From assembly GCF_023065955.2 (NCBI RefSeq), contig NW_026622808.1:71133975-71197974 (forward strand): 64,000 bases of DNA, read 5' to 3'. Both the position numbers and the translations under genes were made by a program. The notes under the pieces were generated by a model. It was not told where the DNA came from. It worked only from the letters and a program-made list of their open reading frames with translations, and made no database searches. How positions within the stretch are numbered: position 1 is the stretch's first letter; each line of letters begins with the position of its first letter. Below, piece by piece: positions 33,541 to 44,092 of the stretch. Source of the DNA: Ursus arctos (lineage: Eukaryota > Chordata > Mammalia > Carnivora > Ursidae).

Positions 33541-36477
33541 CACAATCTATATATTCTTAATTCAATACACCAGCTCTGTCTTCCCTACGATATGATAATG
33601 CATACCCAATAACCTCAATGAACTCAATGCAGGATAAACTCAAACTGATCCGCACCAACACACATGATAATCTTATCGTTAAAACTCAAAGACAAAGAGA
33701 GAATCTTGAAAGCAGCAAGGGAAAGGTTACCCATCACATTCAAGGGATTCTTAATAAGGTTAACAGCTGATTTCTCATCAGAAGCCATAGAAGCCAGAAA
33801 GCAGACGGATGACATATTTGCAGACCTGAAAGAAAAAGAAACTCTCAACCAAGATTTCTATATCTGGCAAAAGTATCCTTTGAGAATGAAGGAAAAATTA
33901 AGACATTTCCAAATAAACGAAAACTGAGGGAGTTTGTAGACCTGCCCTACAAGAAGTGCCAAATGGAGTCTTTTAGTCAAAATTGAAAGGACATTAGACA
34001 GTAACTCAAAGCTATCAGAAGAAATAAGAACAATGGTAATGGCAAGTCATAAGTAAATGTTAAGTTCAATGTGATTGTATTTTGGGTTTATAATCCCTCT
34101 TTTTTCCTGTATGAATTAAAAAATGAATGCATGTTGCAATAATTGCAAATCTGTGGTAATGGTGTGATGGGTGACAATAACAGTATAAAGGGAGGAGAAG
34201 ATGTATAGGAGCAGAGTGTTTGTGCACAATTGTAACTCAGTTGCTATTATTCATACTAGATTGTTATAAATGTAAGGTTTTCATCATAACCGCCAAAATA
34301 ACCACTAAGATAGTAACTGAAAAATATATAGAAAATGACAGAAAGGAACCAAAATTGTACATTACCAAAAAGTCAGTTAAATACAAAAACAAGAGAGTAA
34401 TAGAGGAATTGAGGAAAAGGAATTGAAGAAAAGAACATATAAGACATAAAGACTAAATGGCAGAAGAAAGTCCTTCCTTACAGTAATTATATTAAATGTA
34501 AACAGATTAAACTCTGCAATTAGTAGGCAGAGATTATTTTAAAATGTATAAAAATAATTCATCTATATGTTGTCTACAAGAAACTCATTTTAGATATAAA
34601 ACACAGAGCAGATGAAAGCAAAAGAATGAAAGAAGATATTCCATGAAAATAGTAACCCAAAGAGGGCTGGGTAGCTATATTATTGTTAGACAAAATAGAC
34701 TCTAAGGCAAAAGATTACAACAGGCAAAGAACATTAAATATTGATAAAAGGGTCAACCCATCAAGAAGATATAATTATTATAAACATATACACACTTAAT
34801 AACAGAGCCCAAAAATATATCAAAATTTAACAAAATTGGATAGGGAAATAGATAGGTCTACAATAATAGAGAATTCAATAATGGATAGTAGATAGAACTA
34901 GACAGAAGATCAGTAAAGATATGCAGCACTTGCACAACACTGTAAACCAAAACTAGACCTAACAGACATTCAGAAAACTCCACTGAACAATAGTAGAATA
35001 TACATTTTTCTCCAGTGTATCTGGAATATTCTCCAAGATGCATTAGGCCACAAAACAAGTCTTACTAAATTTAAGAAGTTTTAAAAAATTCAAGTCATAC
35101 AAAATGTATCTTCTGATCACAATGGAATGAAACTAGAAATCAACAGAAAACTGGAAAATTCACAAATAATGTGGCAGTTAAACAACATTTCTTAAATAAT
35201 CACTGAATCAAAGGAGAAATCACAAAGGAATTTAAGAAATGCCTTCAGATGAGTGAAAACAAAATCAAAACATACCAAACTTATAGGTTGCAGTGAAAGC
35301 AGTGTAAAGAGGGAAATTTATAGGAGTAAATACGTATCTTCAAAAAGAAGAAAGATCCCAATTGATAATCTAAATATGTAACTTAAGGAACTAGAAGATG
35401 CAGAGCAAACTAAATCCAAAGCTAGCAGAAGAAAGGAGATAATAAAGATTAGAATAAAGATAAATAAAACACAGAGTAGAAAGTTATGTAGAAAATCTAC
35501 AAAGCCAAGTCGATTTTTGAAATTATCAACAAGATTGTCAATCCTTTAGCTAGATTCACTAAGAAAAAAAAGGTGAAGATTCAAATTACTAAAATCTTAA
35601 CTGAAAAGGGGAGCATTACTACTGATTATACAAAATTAAAAAGATTGTAAGAGAATACTATGAACAATTGTACGTTAACAAATTGGATAACCTGGATGAA
35701 ATGGGCAGATTCCCAGAAACACACAACCTACCAAGACTGAATCATGAAGAAATAGAAAGTCCGAATAGACTGATAAATAGTAGATGAATTCAGTAATCAA
35801 AAACCACCCAACAAAGGAAACCCCTGGAACAGATGGTTTCACTGAATTCTACCAAACATTTAAAGAACTAATATCAATCCTTTCTAAACTTTTCCAAAAA
35901 ATTGAAGAGGAGGAAACACTTCCTAATTCATTCTATGAGGCCAGCATTTCCCTGATACCAAAGCCAGAAGACACTACAAGAAAAAAAAACTAAGACTGAT
36001 ATCCCTTTTGAATATTGATGTAAAATCTTCATTGAAATACTAGCAACCTGAATTCAGCAGCATATTAAGAGGATTATACACCATGACCATGTGAGATTTA
36101 TAGCTGGAATGCAAGGATGGTTCAACTTATGAAGAGCAATCAAGTATACAGCATTAAAGAAAAATGAAAATAAACCCCACATGATAATCTCAAATGATGC
36201 CAAAAAAGCATTTGACAAAATTCAACACAGTTTCCTGATTAAAACAAAACAAAACAAAAAAAAAAAAAACACTCAGCAAACTAGTAATAGAAGAAAACTA
36301 CCTCAACATAAAAAAAACCATATATGAAAACCCCACAGTTAGTGTGCAACTCAATGGTAAAAAGACTCAAAACTTTCCCACTAGGATCAGGAACAAGGCA
36401 AGGATGCCTGCTTTTGCCACTTGTATTCAACATAGTACTGGAAGTTCTATCCAGAGCGATTACGAACTCCTAAGAGT

Positions 36478-36503
36478 CACACACACACACACACACACAC
36501 ACA
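36478..36503. repeat. (CA)n microsatellite at an L1/L1 junction
   Basis: About thirteen CA units. The L1 ORF2 to the left has reached the RT core, while the L1 to the right restarts at an earlier ORF2 position. Confidence 0.92.
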
Positions 36504-36840
36504 GAAAAGGCCAGGACCAGATGGCTTCACTGGTGAATTCTACCAAACATTTACAGAGAATTAACACTAGTCCTCATCAAAGTTTCCAAAAAAATTGAAG
36601 AGGAAGGAATGCTTCCAAGCTCATTTTATGAGGTCATGATTACCCTGATAGCAAAGCCAGAAAAAGACACTACAAGACAAGAAAACTTCAGGTCAATACT
36701 CCTTATGAATAGATTCCAAAATCCTCAAAAAAAAATACTATCAAAGTACATTCAGCAGCATATTAAAAGGATTATGTGTCATGACTAGGTGGGATTTGTG
36801 CCCACAATGACAGGGTGCTTCGTAATATGAAACTCAATCA
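36504..36840 (+). mobile_element. Second L1 ORF2 fragment (RT-domain start)
   Basis: It restarts at 'GGACCAGATGGCTTCACTGG', the same ORF2 stretch already present at 35825-36000, and runs to 'GGATTTGTGCCCACAATGAC'. The two copies differ at many positions. Confidence 0.8.
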
Positions 36841-38904
36841 ATGTAATTCATCACGTTAGTAGAACGAAGACAGAACAGAGAATGGAGAGTGGTGTGAGTG
36901 AAATGGGTGGAGAATGCATTAGCTGCATTCTTGGGTGAAATGCCATACCACCTCTGGTTCAACTCTTTCACCTTCTCATTCCTCGACTCCTTGTAATCTG
37001 CCATGTGTTCCTCCACAGAAACAGCTCTGCATAAAATGAAATGCCCCTAAATCCCAAAGTTACTTCTTCCTTCTCACCTGGTCACAACGATCTGCGGCAC
37101 TGGCACTGATGACAACCCTGCCTCTTGACCTGGGATCATCCCCCGTCTTCTGTGACACCACTGACTTTGTCCTCTCTGTCCGTGCCCCTGTCTGGGTCGC
37201 AGGCACTAAATATTTATTTGATCATTAAATATTGGGTATCTTAACACTCCGCCCAATGCCCTCTTCACACTTCTTCCACACCGCCTCCCGTTCGGATGAT
37301 TGTCTTCAATTACCACTGATACATCAGTGACACCCAAACGTACTTTATGCCCAGACCTCACCCCTCTGGATCTCAGACCCAGACGTACAAGTGCCTAAGT
37401 GAAGGGAGGCTCAAAGGCATCTCAAACTCAACCTGACCAAGGCTGAACCCACGGTTTCCTTCCAAGGCCTAGTCTAGTCCCATTTAGTGGCAGTAAAAGA
37501 AACCCAGAGTCATCGTTGGCCCTCCCACAGCCTCTGTCACCACTCTGTGTTAACTTGGTCTCCTGAAATCTCTCCAATCAACCCCCCTCCCTCCATCTCC
37601 AGCACCACCTCATTCCAAGGCACCACCACCCCTCATCCATGTTACTGCCTTTGCTGGTCTCCTGGTCTATCCACACCTACTCCTGGCCCCGTTCACTTTG
37701 TTCTCCACACTGCCACCAGAGCAATTTTTTCAAAACACATCTGTAGTCTGGGACACAGGCACAGAGAGACGGAGCCGCTTGCCTGAGGCTGCACAGAAGG
37801 CAGTGGCCCGACTGGGAGACAGGGAGTTGGCCTTTTGGGCACCACCCTCAACTCTCACACTCTCCTGCATTCAAACCCTCGTCTCCGTGATGGCTGGGCT
37901 GTGGCTAGGGCTCAGGTCAGAGTCGGCCAGGATCACTTTTCTGCAACCAAAGTAAGGTTTTAGCTATTTCTGGGGTATCTCTTCTGTTCCCAGGCTGCAT
38001 GGGAGAGATCCCTGGGGGAGTATGTCCAGGTGGATGTTCCATCCAGGGCGCTGAGCATGGGAACGCCAGCAAGCCCTGGCCCACCCGCTGCCGTCTCTAC
38101 AGCCGCTCTGGGCAGAGGGCTTCAGGCTGGATTCTGAGCCACATGGTTCAGCAACTGCAGTGTCACTGATTGTGACTTCAAGGGCTTCTGATGTCGCAAT
38201 GACCCTGTGGGCCTGGCCTGCTGGGGCCTCAGGGCCAGTGCTCCTGTGGTAGCATGGCAGCCAGGACCATGGCCAGCTTCCGCCCTTCTGGCATCACATA
38301 AACCAGCCCGTGAGTAGCCTGCAGCTTGGATGGTCCACTCACCTACTCCCTTCTGGTTGGAGGCTCCGTGTACCCAGGCCTGTGCCTCTCTATGTCGCTG
38401 ATCCAAGACAGTGTTGTAGCCAGGGAGGACCAGTCTTGGGGGGTCACAGGGCATGGCAGCTCTCATACCTGGTGTCTTCCTGACACTGCCAGGGCACCCT
38501 GAGCCAAACCCCCATCATGGTCACTACCAGGATTTGGGGGGACAGCCTGGGTGGCTGGGAAGGACAGTCCCGGATCAGCTTGGGAAGCAGGAGAAAGATG
38601 GCGCCTGGGACAGATGGCCACGGTGTCAGAGTCCTTCCCTGGACTCTGCAGTGGCCCTTCTGCCCCTGAGGGAGGCAGATTCAGCCGTGTCAGTTTGCAG
38701 GGTCACGCCCATGGCTTAGGGGGTCTGTGAGTAGGTATGGGGTGGGCCTGAGGGGTGCCCCTTCCCCTGCTTCCTCCAGACCACTGGGTTCCTGTAGTGG
38801 TCTGCTTCCTCAGTGACTGGTGTGGGTACCTCTCCCAGCCTCGTTCGGAACTCTGTGAGGCTGCAGAGCCCAGATGGCCACTCTGGTCCCCTGGTGGGTG
38901 GGGA
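36841..38904. other. Unassigned intergenic sequence upstream of C3orf22
   Basis: GC rises and repeats fall away. A 114-codon minus-strand frame (38122-38466) has no recognisable domain or splice signals. A non-coding first exon of C3orf22 could lie here but none can be placed. Confidence 0.35.
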
Positions 38905-39030
38905 TGTAGGCAAAGCACCTAACCTTTCAGAGCCTCCATTTCCTTCCCTGGAAAATGGGGGTGACTGTAATCTGTTCTCCATCAGGTGGAGAACATTAAA
39001 TGAGGTCACACACGGAGCTTAGCAGACACT
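38905..39030 (-). mobile_element. MIR SINE, reverse orientation
   Basis: The order 'AGCCTCCATTTCCTTCCCTG', AAAATGGGGGTGACTG, ATTAAATGAGGTCACAC, GCTTAGCAG is reverse MIR. Confidence 0.8.
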
Positions 39031-39540
39031 TCACCTGTCCTAGACCAGGGCCCTCGCCGGGCTGCTCAGGAGGAGGAGGGCCAGGGGTTATTGGCCTGCC
39101 CAGGTTTACTTGATAGTGAAGGGCTGTGGGGCCAGGCCCATGAAAGGGACCCCGGTGTCCTTATAACAGTCATGGTCCAGGGTCAGAGGCCACGGACGCC
39201 CCCACTAGCCAGCACTGGTGTAGAGAGCTGCACTTTGAACAAAGCTCTTTGCCGGGTGGGCAAGTCCATGGAAGATCAGGAAGACTTCCTGGGGGTCTGA
39301 GGGGCCAGGCCACAAGCAGGGCTGCTGGCATTTCTGGCAGGAGGCTGGCACTGTCACAACGGGCTCTGAGGTCACATGTGCACAGCACACTGGCTGTTTA
39401 GACCACGGTGAAGATATATTAGGACAGCCATTGGTGGGCAAGGGTTGCACGATTTGATGGCAAAGGAAACATCAGCAGCGAGGTCTTAACCCCTGCTGTT
39501 CTCCGCCCTCACCTACCTGCATCTGCACCAGGTGCTTTAG

Positions 39541-40105
39541 AAAGACAGTCACTCGTTGATGCTGGTGGGCACGGAAAATGGCGCAGCTGCTCTGGAAGGT
39601 CGTTTGGCGGCTCGTCTTAAAGCTTACGGACTTACCATAAGCCACAGCAATGGCACCCTTACATATTCGAGAGAAACAAAGACTTCCTGCATGAACTTGT
39701 ACATGAATATTCATAGCAGCTTTATTGGTAATAGCCCCACACCAGGAACTACCCAGACGTCCTTCACCAGTTGAGGATTGAACAAAGCACGGCACAGCCA
39801 TCCCACGGAATACTCCTCAGCACTGAAAAAGAACCACCCGCGGATACGCACAGCTGGGCTGGTCCTGAGGGAATGATGCTGAGAGGAAGAAGCCAGGTTC
39901 TAAAAGATACCTTCTGGGTGGTTCCAGTGTTATAACACTTGCAAAATCACATCAGTAGAGAGACGAGCCCAAATTCGTGGCTGCCAGAGTTTGGGATGGG
40001 CTGTTCAGTTGAGAACCATCCCAAGTGGTGGTTACACAAAGCTGTACACATAAAATTGCACACCCACCCCCCCACACACACACACTCACACATGAGAACG
40101 TGCGT
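39541..40105 (+). mobile_element. Old L1 3' portion, GC-shifted
   Basis: The L1 order is intact ('TTCATAGCAGCTTTATTGGT', 'GGAATACTCCTCAGCACTGA', GGGCTGTTCAGTTGAGAACC, 'ACACAAAGCTGTACACATAA'). Many A/T positions have become G/C, matching the gene-rich surroundings. It ends in a CA-rich tract (40060-40090) about 190 bp before C3orf22 exon 1. Confidence 0.75.
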
Positions 40106-40335
40106 AACTGGTGCAGTGTGGTGAGGCCGGACATGGGTGAAGGGCCAGCACGACCCAGCCTTCACTCAGCCCTGGGAGGCCGGCAGGTGCTCTGTCCCCT
40201 TCGAGGGCTCAAGGGGAAGCTGAGTGCCTGGTCCCGGTCCAGCTGGCTCCTCCCACCACCATCCCCTCCTCTGATGGGCCTCCTCTTGCTTTCCAGCCGT
40301 GGGTGAAAAGTGTGCCACAGCTTAAACCTCCTTCC

Positions 40336-40427
40336 ATGATGGACTCGAAGGACCCCAAGAAGGGCCCGCAGTATAAGAAGAATAGAAACAAGGCCCAGGA
40401 AAAATTTGCCAGGAAGTTTCCGTACAG
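40336..40427 (+). CDS. C3orf22: C3orf22 orthologue, coding exon 1
   Basis: Encodes the N-terminus, starting with two adjacent ATGs (40336 and 40339). I use the first; the human protein, as I recall it, starts MDS, equivalent to the second. The product is strongly basic (MDSKDPKKGPQYKKNRNK, then AQEKFARKFPYR), with no signal peptide or membrane segment. The donor AG|GTACTAG splits an arginine codon (phase 2). Reading through would hit TAG at once, which supports the boundary. The molecular function is unknown. The human gene is, to my knowledge, mainly expressed in testis. Identity rests on resemblance to the human protein and on the position next to CHST13. Confidence 0.88.
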
Positions 40428-40939
40428 GTACTAGACCCTGAGACCCCTACGGCCAAGTCCTGCCCCCGCCCAGGCCATGTCAAAGTGCATTCCAGCGGTG
40501 TATAGAGTGGACCTGGGATGAGGCTTCTTATCCACAGGGAGTTCCCTGAGCAGTTCTGTGACAGTCTGGGGTTCATCCTCTTCAATCCCAGTCTGAGCTG
40601 AGGACCTCTAGACAGGTGCCCGGGAATGCTGGGGCCATCCCGGAGCCTTAGCCGGCTGTTTCCCTCTGAGCCCTTGGCCTCACAGGAACCACCTGCCAAA
40701 GGAGGAATACATTCTTGAACACCTGCCCCTGCCAAAGACGTGATGGGATCAGACTGGGGTGGAGTGTAGTTTGTAAAGCCTTAAGGTATTCGGGAACCAG
40801 TAGAGACCCCCAGACTGGGCAGATCTGGGGCCTCAGCCAGTGGCAGTTACTAAATGTTCTATGTGCCCAGGCTGTGTCCTGGATCCCACCATCAATGCAC
40901 TGATGGGTCCTGAAAGAAAAATGTAGCAACTTTGGAAGG

Positions 40940-41080
40940 CTTCCTAGCTGTGTGACCTTGGGCAAGTCACTTGACCTCTCTGTGCCTTAATTTCCTCATC
41001 TATAAATGGTTGTGAGTTGACATACAGGTTAATGTTGATAAAGCACTTAGAACGATGCCTGGCAAGTAGAAAGTTCCAGA
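40940..41080 (-). mobile_element. MIR SINE, reverse orientation, in C3orf22 intron 1
   Basis: 'TGTGACCTTGGGCAAGTCAC', 'CTTAATTTCCTCATCTATAA', AAAGCACTTAGAACGATGCC: textbook reverse MIR order. Confidence 0.92.
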
Positions 41081-41146
41081 TGAGCGAGAGCTACTCATAC
41101 GGCTGGTGGCTGCAGGCTCCCTAAAGATACCAAGTGTCCATTGCAG

Positions 41147-41278
41147 GTTCTCTTGGCTGACGGAACCCACTGCAGAGTTCCTGAAGCCCTGGGAGGTCAC
41201 GAAGACGACCACCTCACTGAGGGATCAGCTGCCGCTGCAGAAGACCTTGGTACCAACTCGGTCCATTCCAGTCAGAGG
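41147..41278 (+). CDS. C3orf22: C3orf22 orthologue, coding exon 2
   Basis: The acceptor CCATTGCAG precedes 41147 and the donor GG|GTAAGT follows 41278. The exon is 132 bp. It completes the split arginine and encodes [17 protein letters not shown], then [20 protein letters not shown], then RSIPVR and the first two bases of a glycine codon. The [15 protein letters not shown] and TRSIPVRG blocks are the segments most like the human protein. Failure to splice would give GGG then TAA, so the frame depends on this donor. No catalytic motif is recognised. The region looks hydrophilic and probably disordered. Confidence 0.9.
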
Positions 41279-42092
41279 GTAAGTCATAGGCCCAGGATGC
41301 TGACAGCTGCTGCCGCCCACCGACCACACTCAAGCTGCTGGCCGTCCACCCCAGGTCTGCCCACAGACACTCACGTGACTCTCCCAGGGCTCCACTTCCA
41401 AGCTGAGGAAACCGAGGCCCAGAAAGGAGACACTGAAGTCCAGCGGTCCCTCCCACAGCAAGGCAGTTTGTGGGAGAGGCTGCACAGGACCCTTTTGCGG
41501 ACAGCGCCAGCCTCACCTGGAGAGGGCCCTGTCCACACGCAGGGAAACAGGCCTGAGGGGGCAGCTTAGCCGCTATCCTTCCACACGGCAGAGGCAAAAC
41601 AGAAGAGCCAGCAAGTTTCTGGTCTCCTTGCAGCCTGCTGTGAGGATGGAGGCACTGACGGGGACCCTCGCACCAGACACTTCTAGACTGACCGTGTACT
41701 CACAAATGCACCCCCCGAACACGGGCACACACACACCGAAACACCAAGACACCCTCGGAAAGACCCACACGCATGAACATTTCACATACTCGCCCTAAAC
41801 CTAGACTTGGATCCAGGCTGTCCCTGGGCTGGCAGGCACACACCAGCTGTGACAGAACGAAGGGCTTCCATGACCAGTTGGTGAGGGGGCACCCACCCCA
41901 CCTCCCAAGGACCCCAGCTCCACTGTGTCTGCCTCAGCCCTCCCTCCAACTCTAGGGCCGGTGTGTTTCCGACTGGCCCTGCCCACGGCTCACCGCTCTG
42001 CGGATCAGCCCTGGCAGCCCACAGAGACGCCCGCAAAATCCCAACCTGATACGCGGAGAGGCAACATAAACACTCACACGTGTGTGCGCGGG

Positions 42093-42116
42093 CACACACA
42101 CACACACACACACACA
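42093..42116. repeat. (CA)n microsatellite
   Basis: Twelve consecutive CA units inside C3orf22 intron 2, after a short (TG) and CG-containing stretch. Confidence 0.93.
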
Positions 42117-42601
42117 TGAACACAGCTGCATGCCTACTCCCTGCCCACACTGGCCCTGACTTTTGTCGCGGGTCTCACGTTCCCGCCCTCATTCAGCTGT
42201 GGATTTGGTCCAAATGTCTGAATGGGGTGCCGAGCTGCAGAGGCTGGCGTTTGAGAGCACGGATGTTCGTGGGTCTCGGCTTCTGCAGAATGGGATCAGC
42301 TTCAAGCCCGGTGTCCTGTGGGGGACCAGTCAGACCGCACGCATGGGCCGACCCTCAGTGCTGGGGCCTGCCCCAGGGGGACTGCCATGGGACGAGCTCT
42401 CCTGGAGGGTGACAGGGAGCAGAGACCTGGAGGACAGACTGAAGCCGTCAGCAGGTGTGTCAGGGAGCTCAGGGGGCAGTGCACTTCTCAGTCCACCAGG
42501 GCCCAGCACCAGTGGGGAGCCGACCCCTCCCCTTCATGGGGGAGGTGGGCAGGGGCCAAGGGAGGGGGCTGTGACTGTGCGGCCTCGAACTAGTGGGGAG
42601 C

Positions 42602-42617
42602 GGGGGGGGGGGGGGGG
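42602..42617. repeat. G16 homopolymer
   Basis: Sixteen consecutive G in C3orf22 intron 2. It can form G-quadruplexes on the transcribed RNA, and its length is prone to assembly error. Confidence 0.9.
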
Positions 42618-43311
42618 AGCTCTCCCACCTCATCGCCTACCCTCCGACCTCCCACCAGCCCTCTGTTGGGGAATTAACCAGAAGGGGAGGGTCGGACTGG
42701 AGGGCCACAGTCAGCAGATGCCAGAGTAGGGAGGAGAGTGGATGGGGAGAGAGGATAGGAGAGGGCATGGGGGCCCAGGTGAGAAGCAGGGAACCCTGTA
42801 GGAGGAAATACTCCAGACAGTGGGAGGCAAGTGCCAATGTCCTGGGGTGGGACAGAATAATGTCTCGCTTAGGGAATTTGAAGTGCTGGTTTTCAGAATG
42901 GTTAGGAGACGAGCTGGGGAGAATGCTAAATGCCCACATTTGTCTGAGGGGGAATGGGGAGACACTGAAGTCTGGGGAGCAGGAGAGTGGCATGCCCAGA
43001 CCTGATGTAGCTGTTGGAAAACACCGACTACGAGAAGAGCGGTGCCCTCACAGGGGGAGTGGCCATACAATGCTGGTTCGCCTGCTGGTGGCCATCCAGC
43101 GACTGGCAGGCACGAGGATGGCCCTCACTCACTGTCTGCGCAGGCCTGGTGCCCCAAGTCCGGGCCGTGTCAGAGGCACAGAACCCTGTTGGGGGTCTGA
43201 TGTGGACATCGGGGAGTGGGGTCCCAGGGCAAGTCTGGGCTGGGAGCAGAGTCTTGGTCGTGGCCCCAGCCAACGTCTCCGGACCCGTGGGCTTCTGTGT
43301 GGTTTTTCTAG

Positions 43312-43462
43312 GCTTGGGGCCCCAGATTTTACGTCACCGTCCTGCTTGTGCCCTCCGCTGCCACCGCCTCCCCTGAGCCAACTTTGGGAATTCAAGCTAC
43401 TGTGTCGCCGCTTCCCCGGCCGAGGCGCCCCCACTGCCCACCCCTCCAGGGGCCTCTCCTAG
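43312..43462 (+). CDS. C3orf22: C3orf22 orthologue, terminal coding exon
   Basis: Begins after the acceptor TTTTTCTAG; its first G completes the split glycine. It encodes LGAPDFTSPSC, a proline run (CPPLPPPPL), then SQLWEFKLLCRRFPGRGAPT and AHPSRGLS, and stops at TAG 43460-43462. The LWEFKLL and RRFP blocks recall the human C-terminus. The total predicted protein is 124 residues, against about 141 recalled for human. The difference may be real indels or an alternative end and should be aligned. All three exons are in frame without internal stops, arguing for a live gene. Confidence 0.87.
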
Positions 43463-43654
43463 AGCCGGGCTCCACGCAGCCTCCCTCTCGGCCACCCGTC
43501 CCTGGCGCTCCAGGCACAGAGCACTCCCTTCTGGACAGAGGTGAACTCTAGGGAGGGGAGCTGCCCTGCGGGGCTCTTCACCTCCTCAGAGCCCACGCCA
43601 CGTGAATGAACTTCGCAGGTTCATATCCTATTTCCGCTTGGTCTGAGCATTTTG

Positions 43655-43735
43655 CCTTCCCAGCGTCCATTTTCTCCTCCATTAAATGAGGTGATGTTTG
43701 ATCTCGAGGGGTTGGTGTGAGGTTTAGAGAGAGTA
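43655..43735 (-). mobile_element. Short reverse MIR fragment
   Basis: 'CATTTTCTCCTCCATTAAAT' followed by 'GGGTTGGTGTGAGGTTTAGA' resembles reverse MIR. It is weakly preserved. Confidence 0.5.
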
Positions 43736-43783
43736 GGAGCGTCATTTCCCAGAACTGATCCCAAGGATGCACTCACACGTGTA

Positions 43784-43789
43784 AATAAA
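43784..43789 (+). terminator. Candidate poly(A) signal for C3orf22
   Basis: AATAAA lies 322 bp after the stop codon. It sits at the edge of an L1-like scrap, and an ATTAAA variant lies at 43681, so the choice is open. Confidence 0.35.
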
Positions 43790-44020
43790 GATATCTGGAC
43801 AACGTGTTCACGACAGCGCCACAGCAAAGGCTCAGAGACCACCTGTATACCCACTGCCAGGGGCTGCTCGCCGACGTACCCTGCACTGCCAGGCAGCCAC
43901 TGAAATGAAGAGCCAGATCTTTATACACTGGTCTGGAGCAATCTACAAAGCATATTCCGATTTTTTTAAAGCACAACAGCAGTGTGTCGTCATGCTCCCA
44001 TCTGTGTGCGTTAGGAAACA
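43790..44020 (+). mobile_element. Old L1 ORF2 C-terminal scrap
   Basis: 'GAAATGAAGAGCCAGATCTT', 'GGTCTGGAGCAATCTACAAA' and 'CAGTGTGTCGTCATGCTCCC' match an ancient L1 3' region, GC-shifted. Confidence 0.6.
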
Positions 44021-44022
44021 GT

Positions 44023-44092
44023 GTGCGTGTGCGTGTGCGTGCGTGTGTGCGTGTGCGCGTGCGTGTGTGTGCGTGCGCCTGTGTGTGTAGGT
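44023..44092. repeat. (GT/GC)n microsatellite
   Basis: About 70 bp of alternating GTGTGC and GTGCGT units rich in CG steps. It is a purine-pyrimidine alternation able to adopt Z-DNA. Confidence 0.9.

Larger units (their letters stand above)
31096..36470 (+). mobile_element. Near-complete old L1, broken by later insertions
   Basis: L1 segments appear in the expected order. The 5' end is at 31096-31825 ('GTAGGAAGCTCCAGGAGTCC'). ORF1-like text follows at 32271-32620 and 33610-34000 ('GAGAATCTTGAAAGCAGCAA'). ORF2 runs from about 34440 to 36470, ending in RT-domain text ('GGATCAGGAACAAGGCAAGG'). An LTR-like repeat, a SINE, an LTR candidate and a SINE pair interrupt it. Stops are frequent throughout and no intact protein remains. 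Confidence 0.75.
41279..43311 (+). other. C3orf22: C3orf22 intron 2
   Basis: GC-rich intron of 2.03 kb with donor GTAAGT and acceptor GTGTGGTTTTTCTAG. It contains stretches open in other frames (up to 289 codons ending in exon 3), but the exon 2 frame meets TAA at the donor, so these are not extensions of the gene. Confidence 0.75.
40297..43789 (+). other. C3orf22: C3orf22 orthologue, gene extent
   Basis: The visible gene runs from the splice acceptor CTTGCTTTCCAG (ending 40296) of the first coding exon to a candidate AATAAA at 43784. It has three coding exons, with introns of 719 bp (40428-41146) and 2033 bp (41279-43311). The coding total is 375 bp including the stop. The first intron contains a reverse MIR; the second contains CA and G runs. 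An upstream non-coding exon is implied by the acceptor but is not located. Confidence 0.8.

Noticed and set aside
38122..38466. 114-codon minus-strand frame as a processed pseudogene
   Set aside because: I could not match it to any protein family. No poly(A) trace or target-site duplication was seen.
40055..40100. CRISPR-like or telomeric repeat near CA-rich tracts
   Set aside because: Simple dinucleotide slippage. No repeat-spacer regularity and no TTAGGG array was seen anywhere in the window.
42593..43462. 289-codon frame ending at the C3orf22 stop
   Set aside because: Only the last 50 codons are exon 3. The exon 2 frame ends in TAA at its donor, so intron retention would not use this frame.
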